Shown: positions 35,484 through 49,603, counted from the first letter of the stretch. The stretch is 64,000 nucleotides of DNA from Zhengitettix transpicula (GCA_037074705.1 CM073593.1:8003001-8067000), one strand, 5' to 3'. The notes: generated by a model not told the origin, from the letters alone. Program-made: numbers and translations.

Positions 35484-38400
35484 GTGTTAGGCAATAGCAT
35501 TCGAATTGGTATAGTTTAAACATTTTTTTGTGATAAAAAAGATATCTTGATCATGCTGTGCTAGTAGTTTATATTCAGGATCGTAACTTAAATTTTGCTG
35601 AATGTTTTCCAGTCGCAATTATGTTCGTGTTTTAGAGAACGTGTTTTGAATTTGATATCGTGTTTGCTGCTGCCATGTCACTATCTGGGATATCTTATCT
35701 GCGCTCTTGCTGTATCGTCCATTTGAATTCTATTAATTCGTGAATACTGTCCACCGTCCAAGTCTTGGTCCAAACCTAATGCAGTTCCACTGCCGTGCCG
35801 AAGCTCTGTTACTAACATTAGATTCATAATTGCGTAAGGAAACGTTTGGGCCGATATTATAAATCACTGAAACGGGTATTAAGCAATATTAAATTTAACC
35901 TACGCTCGCTAGATCAGTCCATTAAAAACGATATTCCTACGATCCTTTGTAATTATTTACAGGCCGTTAACATAAATACGTGTGTTTTATTTTATTATTG
36001 TCGATATAATCTAGATACTATAGATTTTGATGACCCGAAAAGGTTTCTGTGCACATTTTTTTGTCCGACAGCAACTATGTACGCTTAGTCGTACTAGTTA
36101 AAGGGCCACGTTGATATTACCTTCCAACAGTTATGGATCCAATATCCGTTCCAAGTTCGAAGTAAAAAGAAATTTGATGGTTCATTCATTGGATGTCAGT
36201 TGATGTTGCTTGTTTTTTTGAACGACGTGGGATCGCTATTTCCAAGAAACAACAACTGCACTTAATTCATGACATTTGCTTTAATATTTAAATGTATTGG
36301 CATTTTGCTTCAATAGTTGATGTTGAGTGTAATGACTGCATTATATCTTGTTACGACTGCTTCGTTCTTTTGGCTCATAATACAGTACAGACGTCGCCGT
36401 ATGTGTTGTATAATGTTAGATTTTTACCCCTGATTTACGCGTAATGTGTGGTGTCGACCGTCTTGGCCTCGTCGTGCGGAAACAGGCCAATGTGGACATT
36501 TGAGTCAGTACGCCAGCCAGCCTAGCAGCTCGGTGTTGACAAGAGGTAGATTTGGCAACTCTGCATTCCCGTTGCCATGACTACGTAGTGACGTAAGCAT
36601 TCCCCCTCCCCTCCCACTAACCCCTCCCCGGCCATCGTATCCCATCCCATCGCAGCCCATTCCATTCCGGCGAGCAGTGCAGTCTACCTGTAGGCTAGAA
36701 GCTGGTCCACGCGCTGCTGCACAATGCCCCAAATATAAACCTCACTCACAGATATTCACATTTCTAGCTTTACTTTCACATCGAATGTCATTGAAGCGTG
36801 TGCCCCACATATTTGACAACACTTAGTATAATTTGCACCGTGTTTTGGGAAAGAGAAATATTACAGTAATATTAATGAATAAATTATAGTTAATTTTTAG
36901 ATGGACACCACCTAGAGCAAGGTTCGTAAAACCCTCTCTACCCGGGCACACGGGATATATTTTGATGAAGAAAATTTATATAGATGTATGATAGAATGTT
37001 AGATATAGCTGCAAATATGGCGAATAAGTATTATAATAGAAACTCGTATTAATTAACAGTAAACAGTACAAATTTAAAAGATGAATTATAGTCTATCAGT
37101 ATCACAATGATTCTATTTATTTAAAAAAATTAAATATTGTTTTTGTATCCACATAAGTTTTTACAGAATTAGGATCTGAAAGGAATTATCTTCGTAACTG
37201 TGCTCCTAGACTGTTCAAAAGATCAATAATAAATTTCATAAATGAATATTTGGAAAGGTTATTTTAGTTAGCTGAAAACCTTCAGCGCAATTTTCAACTC
37301 CATTATTTCATATATTAACCTTTTTGCTAAATCTTTATAATACACACTCACTTTATTGTCAACCAATCAAGCAATTTCATTTTTTATTTTGTGGTCCGTT
37401 TTGTTCGGAAACTTCTCTCTGTTTGTAGTATTCTCGCTACCCTTTAATTGTGCGACCCACAGTTTGAGAAACGGCGATCTGCTGTACGTCGTTTGGAATG
37501 AAACTACCTACTCGATTTGACGTTTATTTTTAGTATTTCTGGTAAAAGCGTTTTTCTCTCTCTCTGTAAAAACTGTTTATTTCTATTGAAAACTGTCAGG
37601 GTTTTGTATGTTTTCCTATTATCATAGAATAGTATTGATGTCAACAAAGAATTTTTAGGAGTCGTTTTGATTGTTACACTCTCTGTTCCAATAGGCTACC
37701 CTTTGCTAACTTCATTGCGATTTTGGGCGATTTCTTACAGAGATCGTGGTGCTGTTGGTCTGGTTCGACGCCCACGTGACAATTAAAATAGAACCGTCGT
37801 CCCAAATTGACACGTGATTTCCATTTGAAAAGTGTCTGTATCTGTGGCTTTTAATTTTGATTGGCGCGGTTGGAGTGGTTTTGTTGGTATTTCCATTCAT
37901 AATGGAAAGGATTTTGCGTAAAGATTTTACCGTCACCTATGAATGATTGACTTCTTTCCTGATCTGATATATATATTTATATATATATACATGTTGTCAA
38001 TTTCGTAATTATTACCGATAGTAAAGCACGAATAAATGTTCGTAATTCTAATTGAATCACTGCACTGAAAAAGCATTCAAAATTTTTAAATTGTAGTAGT
38101 AATAATAATTTAGAACATTTTGAATAGTTTAATTCTCGATATTCTAATTTTTGGAAATACCCATTAGTTTAGTGATAATACATTACTATACTTCCCGATT
38201 CTCGGGAAATTCCTCTCCAACTTCTGTCGCCTTCTTAGGTTTCTTCAGAGGCTCAGCCCTTCATTCTCGCTTTGTGAAGAATTTTTGTTTATTATTCTCA
38301 TTGTGCGAATTTAGCATTTGCCATTTGTATGCAACACCAAATTGCCGTCTCTTTTTGTGTTCCGAGGTGTCTAGTATCAACTAAGGAGTTCGTCTTCTTG

Positions 38401-38863
38401 GCCCAGAGGATTAGGAAACGCCTCATGACTCAACTGGTGGATTTCTCTCCATAGAACCTCAATTTATTTTGACATTTTATTTCGTAATATTTCATATATA
38501 AATTCTTCATACCGTTACGAGGAAAATGATGCCGAAAAATTATGTATTATTTACTGAATTTGTGCAAAGTTACCTTTTAGATATTACTTGTAAATGCAAA
38601 TATTCTACATTTTACCAAAGTCCTATTGTTTAATTATTAAACTAACACACAGACTTTAAATGTTTTTAAAAAAATTATTTATGCCCGACTTGTAGTAAAT
38701 TATTTTAAATTATTACAAATCCCCAGGTTTAAATCAGGCTCAAAATACGACACTTATACTTTCGTGAAGCGTTTATTTAATTTAGTACTCGAAAGAGCTC
38801 TCTGCTATACGCTACAATCAGAATCTTATTTCCAAGTTGTAGGTTTAAGCATAAATCGGATTA

Positions 38864-38866
<3 letters not shown>
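35480..38866. other. No gene; one promoter-like patch
   Basis: AT-rich sequence without coding frames, apart from the GC-rich patch at 36480-36735 described separately. A TA-rich stretch lies at 37966-37990. Confidence 0.4.
36480..36735. promoter_or_regulatory. GC-rich promoter-like patch with CRE-like site
   Basis: GC-rich island with gttgccatgac (36571-36581, half of an X-box-like palindrome) followed 8 bp later by tgacgtaag (36589-36597, a CREB/ATF half-site). Then comes a pyrimidine-rich tract and repeated cccatccca/cccattcca words. No TATA, exon or donor recognised. Confidence 0.35.

Positions 38867-38908
<42 letters not shown>
38867..38908. repeat. (TA)n microsatellite
   Basis: About 42 bp of uninterrupted TA. 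Confidence 0.95.
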
Positions 38909-38912
<4 letters not shown>

Positions 38913-41900
38913 CAATTTCCAATCTAAAATAGAAAATAATAATACTAATAGTACAATATTAAAAAATATAATTTTTTAATAAAAACATGATAATATGTAT
39001 CATTAACTATATACGCACCTGCTCGTTACATTTTATATTACTGTGTTTAAATAGACCTGGCTAGTCAATCTATCGGAATTCCTGATTGAAGGTTAAACTT
39101 TGGCTATTTCATTAAATTGTTTGGTATAATTTTACTTGAAATGATTTGCCGAATTGACATATGCTAAATTGTTTAAAATAAAAAATGTAATTTTGATAGA
39201 GAGAAGTCCACTAGGTGGACTCTGGTCCAGGCGAGCTCTAGACAACCCGCCTGCACACCCTAGTAAATTGTTATCAATTTATACAGCTTCTAAAACTCTT
39301 ACTTTGCCAAACGATACATTATGTTGGTATTACTGTTAAACGCTCTTCGTTTGACGTAATTTTGTTGCTTAATTTCTCGATAATATTGCTAGCTAAATAA
39401 TCTCGAATATTTAATGCATGTTTTGATACATCGTACAGAAATGCGAAAAGTGTGTCTTGCAGGCTTTGTAAAATGACGTGGTGCATTATTAGTTTTCATG
39501 ACTGTATAAGGTTAGTTGAACTAAGAATAGATGTCTATTTGCAAGTCTTGTACTTCTGTCGATTGCCGGAATATGCTTTAATTTTTGTTTATGTTAGTCG
39601 ACGTCTACTCATTAATTTTGGAAGTGCGTGCTTGGAAAATCAAACGGCTTGTCCGTGAATTGCGCTAATAAGGCATAAATGCGACTGCGGACTAATGTAT
39701 TGTTTATGTAGGTCCTGTTTTCTACCGTTACGCTGGCCAGGTAGAAAGCACTGGAATGCTTTCAACGAGACCTGCTTATCAGTCCCTCTTTCCCTCGCCT
39801 CAGACACACTTTCACAATTTTTTCTTCTGGTATAATGTGAGAGAAACCTTTCCCGATGTTTTCTCGAAAACGTGGGGCAACTATTCTCTTGACCCACATC
39901 GAACTTTGGAAATTTTAGAGTGATCAATTCCGTCGCGTCGGGTTTGATGATCCAGATGATTCTGCTTTAGAGACACGGCTTAATAATAAGCTTGTTGGGG
40001 AGAGAAACCGTTCAAATACAAGAGTACGAACTGCTCTACTGTATTATTAAAACTATAAGGACGAATATGACAAGGTATCGAAAGCTTCCCGAACAAGAAG
40101 TCTTAATTTATATTTGATCTTATAATATTATTATCTAAATAATTCACTGTTTGAAGTAAAGAGGTTGGGAAGCAGTTTTCAACATGGGTTTCGCCATCAG
40201 ATGAAATTGATCTTTCCACTTTGCATTGGTGGCTAGCCGGTACGTAAGGCGAGAGACTGTTGTATTGAGACGACAAAGAAAACCAAGAGAAGATTTTTTT
40301 AAAAAATGTGAACAATTTCGCAACGTTACTATGTGAGGCAGTAAAGATACGCGGAAAGTTGTTGAGTACGTACCTGTTTTCTACTTAATATGCAGAAGGC
40401 TTGTGATGGTGAGGTTACCTGTCTTTTCTTCATCCTGTAACCTCTTCATATTACCTCGCAGAATACCCGCTAGATTGTCTCGTTAGATGGCCGAAAAGGT
40501 ATAGGGAAACTAGCGAATTTGTCATTAGAAATGGCAAATATGGAACTGAAACTGAAAAATTGAGCTATTTTATTGGAATATGGCAATAAAAAAGACGCGC
40601 GGGACTCTGACCACGTCTATCCTATATGTTGTGAAATTCCTACTTTTAATATTTATAAGTGGCGTAACAAGGTAAGTGCCGTAAGGAATAATTTATGTTT
40701 TGGTCTAGGAAACCGACTCTTATTTTCGTCTTTTATAGTTTAGTGTTATGCCTGAAATTGTTGAGTGCTATATAACCTGATTTTTCACATTTCTATCGTC
40801 CACACAATTAGTGTGCAAACTGTTCGTTCTAAGTACGTTAAATGTGTTGAGGCAATTCCTTACATCGAGTCTCCTACATAAAATCTGTTATATACGTGCA
40901 AGACGTTGGATTCTCTATACGTTTGTATCTGGAGAGGGTTATGTTGATCTACCTTTCTGTATTTGTCTTGACATTGCAGTTCATCGCTTAAAAAATAAAT
41001 GGAGTTATTACAGTTTGTCCGATTATGAGTCATCCTTGCCCGACCTGTTGTCTTACCATTATTCATCGGTGAACTGGCTTTACTTGGTTTAGTAACTCAG
41101 ATTTTTAACGCTCAAGTGGTTAGAATTTTCATGCCTTACTGATATTACAAACGTATTTTCTTCATAGCTTCTTTCCGGTTAAATTAAAATTGACCATATT
41201 TATTAATGTCTGTTTCGATTCAGTTGAATGTTTGTATATTTGGAAAAATGTAGAAGTAATTTTCACTTCCGAGACGCTTTCTTGACGTTAGAAGAAAGTT
41301 AATTGTTCAGGATGATGAATATTGAAAGTGACTGCTAAGGTGGTGATTGGCACCTGCGACCACGCTTTTCCAAACGCAGCAGATGATTGAAATGTTGGCT
41401 CTGTGCGTGGTACTTTGTTGATTATGAGTCCAAAGGGTGCGGGGGAAAAATCCTCTCTGAGAGCGCGTGTGTATCGGGGATGGGAAAGGGTGGGGCGTTT
41501 TGGTGCTAGAGGGAGGCTGCTTCTGGTCGCCATGGCAACGCGGTACTCTCGCGTCCTAACAATATGGACCTTTGGCCCTTGCAAATGTCACAAATCACGT
41601 GAAATGCGAGCGTCACTTACGCCATATTTTATATTATCTTCGACTGTTTAAAGTAAACCAGTCAGTGTCGTAGGCACAGTTGCCTTTAGTATTTTTTCCT
41701 CTTCAGGTATATTGTAATATTTGTCACAAGTTTGACTCCGCCATGTAGTATTAACGTATATTATTTTCTATTCTGCCTAAAAGGCCCCGAGATAAGTCAA
41801 TGGATAAGGTAGTTGTTAAAATAACTGTTTTTTTTGTGTTATTATTTGACCTATGATCCATATACTACGTATAGCTCAATTAAAATACATTGATATGAAA

Positions 41901-42042
41901 CGTCTTTCAGGATCTCTGCCCGTGTGTGTCTGACTGTCGACAATTGCGGTTGCATTTCCTCCTAACTAATTGCAAGACATATTCACATTACGTCAATTTT
42001 CTCAATAAAAATTCAATAAATTTGTCATGAAATTATAAAGAT
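38909..42042. other. No gene; one promoter-like patch
   Basis: No recognised coding frame. A 95-codon minus frame at 39640-39927 is not convincing. The GC-rich patch at 41400-41620 is listed separately. Confidence 0.4.
41400..41620. promoter_or_regulatory. GC-rich patch with X-box and nuclear-receptor-like site
   Basis: Contains GTCGCCATGGCAAC (41526-41539), identical to the 18586 X-box. About 25 bp on is tggacctttggccc (around 41565), whose complement is a DR1-like GGGCCAAAGGTCCA as bound by HNF4/RXR-type receptors. tcacgtgaaa follows. The GC-rich frames of 82 and 98 codons on the two strands mirror each other and look compositional. A promoter or enhancer is plausible; no transcript evidence in the sequence. 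Confidence 0.4.
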
Positions 42043-42123
42043 GGTGAAATCTCGACCGGACCGGCAATCGAATCCGGGTCTTCCGCTTTGTATGCGGGGG
42101 ACGGAGACCTGTCCGGTCGTGAT
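42043..42123 (-). repeat. tRNA-like SINE head without D-arm
   Basis: The minus strand folds with a perfect acceptor-like stem (cgaccggac / gtccggtcg) and an anticodon-like arm CCGC-ATACAAA-GCGG with T at position 33 and a would-be anticodon ACA. It also has a T-arm-like CCGGA-TTCGATT-GCCGG with one mismatch. Only about 14 bases replace the D-arm. Downstream is AT-rich. This is more likely a tRNA-derived SINE than a working tRNA gene. Confidence 0.6.
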
Positions 42124-44149
42124 ATTTTTAAATCAATTTCGCAACCTATATGACTGACCTTTTAATTGAAGTTTATTTTCTTTCTGAAATATGCCATTTT
42201 TTCAACTTATTTGAGATCGTAGTTGTTTGTTAGATTCCCATGAGAATTGAAATATATACTTTTCAAGTTATTGGTGTTGTAGAAGCAAGGGGACGCATGT
42301 ACGAAGCTAAGTCGCAGTTGTCTCCGTCGCCTGTCGCCTCTCAATATTGCTGTGCCGATGAATGCGTCATGTCGCGACTTAAACAGCACACACGCATTTA
42401 ATGCAAGGTAATTTCAGGAAGTCGTGCTCGTCGACCGTGTGTGAAATCTGCTTGTTACGTAGTACCATTAGCTACAATTACGCTTAAATGATAACATATT
42501 CACGATAACAGTTTCCTATAGGTAGAGATTTTAAGTTAAATTCCGTTTAAGGTCCTGCAGTAGAATTTTGAACTACCACAGCGCATATATTCCGCCAAAT
42601 ATTTAATTGTCACAACTTAACAGTATCGTAACAGCATGTTGCAACTATTCACTTTGTGATTATGTACTAATGTTCTTTTATAGGACGTGTATTTTAATTT
42701 TATATTACGTACCACCAATAAAATAAAAGTTTCGATAAAGACATTACTGCCATTTTCTTATATGCAGTAATTGGAAAAATTAACATTAATAATAAATTCA
42801 AAATTCTTAACACGCGTAATTAGGCCGCTGCTACGCTGCAGATTTGTTTTATATATAAATTGCATGTTTTTTTTAGAAGTGAAATCGCAAATGCGGTATT
42901 TAAGCGTAGAAGGTCTGAAAAGTAGGGTAATTTGAGCTACAAGAAACGTTTTACTGCGGTGAAAGGAAAGGGTGGATTAGTGTAGAAGATAGTGAATAAA
43001 ACTCAAAAAAAATATTGTTGAAGTAAACTTTCTAAATGAACACTGGAAAAGTAAATAACAATGTCTGTTGGATTGTAATTAAGGATTTATAGAAAAAAAT
43101 GTGTAATGGAGAAGAATGGTTTTTAACGTATGTGTGTTTCTATTAAATTTTGAAAACTTCCGATGGATTAATTTCACGTTATAACAGGAGTTCTAAGTAG
43201 GAATACTCACGAGTTACAATTGGAGTGTCACCGACTTGTACAGAATTCAGCTCTTGAACACTTAATTCGTGATAATACAATTTATTGTATTAAAATTGAT
43301 AATATTATAAGACGTATACGTCAAGGTAATGTTACATTGTAATTGAACGAAGCTGTTTGTTGGAGCCAGAGCTGACTGTCGTGACACTTTTCTTGGGACG
43401 CGTAGTGTACTCGTGCTACGAACACGGGGGCCACAATTTTTGCTTCCTACTTATTCGCAGCAGCGAACTTGTTCTCATCCTTTGACGCGTTTTCTGTTTT
43501 ACACATGTCGTTTTAATTAACCACTCTAGCACGACGACGGAGAGAAATTTTTGCTTGTCGACTCACATTGACAATTCGACGTATTATAATTTTAATTTAT
43601 GCTGAAAGGGGCATTTATCAGCCAACGATAGTCACGGTGTTCAGTGACGTTGCAACAATGAAGGAATCTATTTGCGGTCTCATTTGGCAGTAACGGACGT
43701 TTATTCACATGGAAACACTTTCAAATGTTCATTCCAGTTACGAACCCTCGCTTTCGAAAATAATGTAAAGCTTAAAACTTTGACCATTTAAGCGTAGTTT
43801 GAAGTCGCTTTTAGTATATTTTTCTCGAAAGTTTACATTCTAAATTCTTATTTTAATAATTGATATTACCGATATGGAAGTAAACATTGAGTATTTAAGA
43901 CATTGTACTCGACGACGCGATCTACAGTTAATTCAAGTTAAGCTACAAGTTTTGCTCTGTCGTATCAGTCGGATTCTTGGAAATGTTAAAAAATCTAGCA
44001 CACTTCTCAATTATCTTATCAATAAAATTCTCTGTTTGAAGACAAGAGATAAGGTTTCATTTTTAAAATATTTTTGCTAATGTATGGAAAGCGATAAAAA
44101 CTTGACTAATGTGATATCAGTATCTCGTCGACACTAAAATACTTTCATA
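42124..44149. other. No supported gene
   Basis: AT-rich; no recognised repeats or coding frames. Confidence 0.4.
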
Positions 44150-44237
44150 TATATACTCTTCTCGGCCTTACATCCGGGTAATCTCGTTGAAGTCGCACAA
44201 CGAGTTTACCCATGTGGAAACCCGAGAAGAGTATATG
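44150..44237. mobile_element. Small two-tier foldback
   Basis: Outer arms tatactcttctcgg (44152-44165) and ccgagaagagtata (44222-44235) are exact complements. Inner arms gggtaatctcgttg and caacgagtttaccc are near-exact complements around an 8-bp loop. Bulged bases separate the tiers. It could be a small foldback element or a structured RNA segment. Confidence 0.75.
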
Positions 44238-44984
44238 CAGCAGATACACAGGGTATTTTAAAAAAATTCTTTTGTCACTTCCCTGGGACCAAAATGAAAT
44301 ATAAACGAAAGTTGTCAATCGGTAATGAAATACCGTTATATATTTAAGTTACGTGCCACTCTTAGAGTTGTGTCACTTCTTTTACCACACGCCATTGAAG
44401 TTAACAACTGGCATGTCTCACTGTTATTAACTTCCATCACCTATTGTGTTCGTTTTGCAAAGGCTTACATTTTTACCTAAGAAATTGATTTAATAAATAT
44501 TGAAATATTACAGTACTGCGGGGTAAGCATAAATTTTCCAAAAAATTATATGAAAAAAATAAGCGAACATCATCTTCATAAAATAAAAGTTTTAAACATC
44601 TTCAGAGACGTAAGATAATGTGACCATTTAAAAAAATATATTCAAAATATTTAATCGATCATGGTTGCCCATTACAAAGATGATAATAATCTGTATAATG
44701 AATGAACTACAAAAATATAATATCAGATGTTACAAAAATTAAATATAAATAAGAAAACTAAGATTAATAGTGAAGAAACTAATAAACTACAAATTTTTAT
44801 TTAACATCTTTAAAAATACGTTATTGTATGACGAAATAACAAGACAAAATCCCAATTTTAGATAAATACATAATTTACAAAATGTATATAAGCTGAAGTA
44901 AATTAAAAACAAGAATATATAATCAGAAAATAATTCAAAATTGATTACAAAAACATTCTTTATGCCAGAAAAATCCCTTAAATG
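44238..44984. other. No supported gene
   Basis: Very AT-rich, no features seen. Confidence 0.4.
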
Positions 44985-45550
44985 AGTCAAAAAATCTCCG
45001 TATACGTTAAGAGATTCACAAATACTCCCGGTAGTTTAGGAGAGTCGATTATACTCACGGTACGTTGAAAGTCAGTAATATTCTTGGTACCCTAAAAGTA
45101 TTCTCGGTTTCCTAAAACAGTTGCAAATTCTCGTACGTAAGAGAGTTAATACTTCCGGTACCCTAAGCGAGTCGAAATATCTTGATGTACACTGAGAATG
45201 TTAAAAATACTACCGGAACCTTAGTAGGGTGTAAAATAATACAAATAGCCTAAGAGAGTCAAGATTACTTTCATTAGCTTAAGACGGTCAAAAATATTCC
45301 ATCTAAAAAATTACTTCCGTTACGTTGTGTCAAAAATCCGCGTATCTATATAAATTGGGAAATATTACCAATAGCCTAAGAAAGTCAAAATAACTCTCGC
45401 TACCTCAAGAACAGAATAAATCAAATATATTGCTGGTATTTAAGAGATCCTATTATATCAAGGTACTGTAAGAGAGTTAAAAGTACCGCGTAGGCTTAGT
45501 GTTAAAAATATTCTCGGTATCCTATAAGAGGCCCAAAATTTCTTGCCGGT
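44985..45550. repeat. Ancient minisatellite, ~30-bp unit
   Basis: Loose repetition of the phrase aatactccc-ggtaccctaa-gagagtcaaa about every 28-33 bp. The clearest units are near 45020, 45050, 45150, 45210, 45245, 45370, 45470 and 45510. About 18 units, heavily diverged, some with deletions. Not coding. Confidence 0.65.
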
Positions 45551-48500
45551 GCCATCAAAGAGTTTCTGCTTGTCTTATTCCTAGTATAGTCCACATCACA
45601 ATAACTAGATAGCAAATAGCCTTATAAAATTTAAATATTTAATTTAGTCAGCTTAGTGTGAAATTAACAATTTATCCTCAGATATGTATTATTTCGCGTT
45701 CTTTGACTCAACAAACTAATAATTGGTAATAGAACATTTATTTTATCAAACCAACGTTATACCAATTTAATTGTATTACAGGCGATAATGACATAACGCT
45801 ATTAAAAGCATATGAATATTAAATAATGCGAACGTACACAATTTATAGTTTTGAAATAACTTAAATTCTGAGCCTGTGTATGGAGTTTTAAACTTTATTA
45901 ATCGACATACCAAATAATAGCTTTAATCAAAACAACCTTTTCAAGTTTGGTTAAACGTGGAGATTAGATGGGTGAGAAAATCTACCGAACTGCCAAATAT
46001 TGGATTATGAAAGGGAGCAAGTGATGGCCTGTTGTTTCCTCGATCCAATTAGTTAAATTCAGATAAATGAAAACATTGTCTGCGTATATGGAAAGTGTAG
46101 TGTTATATGTAACCTGAAAAGACTTGGATCCCAAGGAATTGGACATTTGTTTGGGCCCAAGTAACCTGTTCTAGGTTGCGAGTGTGGAAGTGCGATGCTC
46201 CGGGCTTAAGGGTGTAGAGATTGTTAAACATGGGATTAATGCTGCGAGTGAAACTATGTTAGGTAGCGGCAGTACTTTTGGCTAACTCGGGGGCGTAATC
46301 TGTTGACCGAAACTTCATAGGAGGAGACTTTGGAAGTTGAGACGTCGCAGCTCACCCTCGCCGATCGCAGGAGTTCTGCTGGCAATTAATCCAGCAACAA
46401 GTGGCACCAACAGTTCAAAACTACTCGGAGTATCGGACAATCGCTTCCTCTTTGTACATTGCGACTGACAAAATCTCTAATGCGAAAAGCGGATACGACA
46501 AGTTCCCAAAACGGATAATACTTCGCATTCAGGTTCTCAGATTTCAGTTTACAGAATTATTTTCATCGTCCCAATACCACATTTGTATCGTCAAGTAGTT
46601 TTTAGCCACAAAATATTTGCAACATTTGGAAGATTCTATAGAAATAAATTTATTAAACAATCATTAACGAGAAAATAGAGAAAATACCATGGGAATTGTC
46701 TATAAAACACACAGAAAATATATAAAAAATAGTACAATAAAAGTTATAATTAGATAAATATTAACGTATGTAAGTAGTATACTTATGTGCATTTCCTATA
46801 ACATTCATCCGATTGCGATGAAACTTGTGTGAGTTGTTATGCCCACTCCCGCACTCCCAATAATTGGATGCCATCTTCAGCGGTCCGGTGGAACTATTTA
46901 GCTCTGGAGGAACATCGAAATTGCTCTATTGTTCTTAATATTACAGTTTATATGTGCAATGATTTTTCACTGGGGTCATTCACTATATAGGACATCAAGT
47001 TTTTAACCTTAGAAAAATTTTGTGTTAATTACCGTATCTTAATAAAATGTGATTTTTAGATATCACTTGTCACTTTCAATCACCGAATTTTGCATTATCA
47101 TATTGAATTTGTGCCCTTGATATTTTCGTGTAAAGATAACATCTAAAAGCAACACGAAAGTTGGATAAAGTCCAGCCTTTTGCTGATTTCGGCGACATAG
47201 AAAGTGATGATTTCAAAACATAAATTTTAATTGATATGAACTTTATTCAATTTTTTTATTAATACTTTTCTAAGATTTTAGTTTGACTGTGCACCTTGTT
47301 TTGTGCCGTTGAATGAGCTTGTACGCTTGTCACATTCTTCTTTTCAAAGAGCCGGTGTGTTTAAAAATACTACATTTTCCGAGAAACGAGAATTTGGCAA
47401 TTTTCATTGCGTCTGTGTAGTCGCTGTCAACTACCACAGTTTTGATTAATCGCTGATACTTTAGTCGTTCTCAGAAAATTACGATCAATTAGATTTCCTG
47501 CATGTAGGCAGTTTATTTTCGCAACGCACATTCCAAGATTTGAAAACGTCAAATACCGTAAATTTCGTTAAAACTTTGGAAATAGTTAAATAATTCTGCA
47601 ACGTAAAAAATAAATGCATTGCCTTGATTGTAATTCTTCAAGAAAATGTGTTTAGATGAATTTCTCCATTTCTCTTTTGCGTGCGTGGTACAACGATGTT
47701 ATATTTTCCTCGTTATTATTACATTCGATAATAGGGTAATAAGTATCGTGCTTCAATCCCATTTAGACATCATTATTATTCAAATTTCTGTATACGTAAT
47801 AGGAAGTAAAAATTAAGAATACCATCTTAGGTTCGATACAAATTTATAGTGAGAAACAATTACAGAGAGAAAAAAGTGCTGTGTCAGATAGATAAAAAGT
47901 AGCATCGAAATGTTCTGTTAATTAACCGTGTAATTGTTTCTCATATTACATTTGTTTGAAAACTAAGGTATAACTGTTAATTGAATCAGATGTTAAATCG
48001 ATATGTATTAATAGAAAGGAACGTACGTAAATGTTCTCATCCTAAGTCAAAACAAATAAGCCATCGACAGGTAAATACAGTATTATCTTATATTATTTCG
48101 CTCTGGGTGAAGCAAGGTTTTATTCATTTTTTTAACACGTAATAGAGGTAACAAAAATAAATGTGATAATATATATGGACACTTTTTATCTATCTTTTAA
48201 CACCAACTTTCTTCCAGAACATAATGTCACAACGCTTAAATTCAGTGCAATTTTTCGCCATTTTGATTTCCGGTTATCCTGAGTTATGAAATTACTGTTT
48301 ATTGACTTTAGTTAAGGAATAATAAGGTGTATTTATTCAGGTGTTTAATCGCTAATTATAGTAGATTGTGGCTACTGTTTCTAGAGCGTAGTTAAATGAA
48401 CCCCCTCCCCCCCTTCCACCCTGTAAAATGGAAAATCGCCAAATTAATAACATCACGCTGAGGACAAACAGGATAAGGATTTATAGTATAGAAAAAGATG

Positions 48501-49603
48501 TGAAAAGGGGAAATAATATGGTTCATAAAACGAGACTGGAAGAAATGACCGGAACATCAAAGTGTGTGGAGGTCAACAGGCCAATCACAAATCGAACTGC
48601 TCAAAATTAAACAAACGTTGTACAGCTTCATTTTGGATAGATGAATTTTACATGTACCTATTGATATTCTTTATTTTGGAAACATATTCCCCACTACCAA
48701 TCCACAACTCTGACATCGATGTTAAAAAGGGAAAGTGAAATTGCCTCCATTTTCAGAACCTTCCTAAAGTTAGAGAAATTGATTAACTTTACATATGCCT
48801 GAAGTACAAGAAACACTTTAGGGTAAACATTAGATATATTTGGCGCGTACCACCCACTTGTGAGCGAATCGAGCATGGGGCTTGGGGTCCTACTTTGTTT
48901 AGAATGCAGAAAGTGAAACTGCGCGTTTTTGTTGAGTTTAGTAAAGTAATTATTGAGTGTATTTATTTGGGTGGGTATTATAACATTACAGAAAAGTATA
49001 TTTTAAATGTAAACTACTTTCATCTTCACCGAAAAAAATTGTTAAGAATTCCGGGAGATCTCGTAAGATCTCTTGCATCGTTGCAGTGGCAGCACTTTTT
49101 TTTATTAACCTCGGAGTCTGATATGATGGAATAACTGATTTCGTATTTAAGAAATGTCTCGACGACCTTCAAGTGCAGATACTTCGTCGTTGAAGTTATG
49201 AAGAAGCATCCGTTCCTTGTAGTCATTAAGTTACATTATTTAAATAGATCTTGATCACCTACTTAGTTAAATAAGCACTTTTCATTAAAATCACATCTCG
49301 TTCAATATGTTCATTGGCACGATAGAAGTTGACAAACTTGAGTAGCGATTGATTGCAATGTTTTTACAGTCATTCCACTTGAAAATTCCACTCAATGAAA
49401 TTAAATATTCTTCAGGTACAAAGTTCGTGTCATTTATGACTATTTTGGTTTCCCGACAGTTCGATAATTGCAAATAATGAAACGGAGTTCCTTTGCTTTA
49501 ATGCTACATACATTATCACTTACGTCGGAGGAGCAGAATTCGTAAAGTACATTCAGCACTTAACTAGATACAGGTAGATGTGGATCTCCTCCTCCAGTAG
49601 GCC
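45551..49603. other. No supported gene
   Basis: AT-rich, no recognised repeat family or coding frame. Short frames (46401, 48428, 48895) have no exon-like features. Confidence 0.4.
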
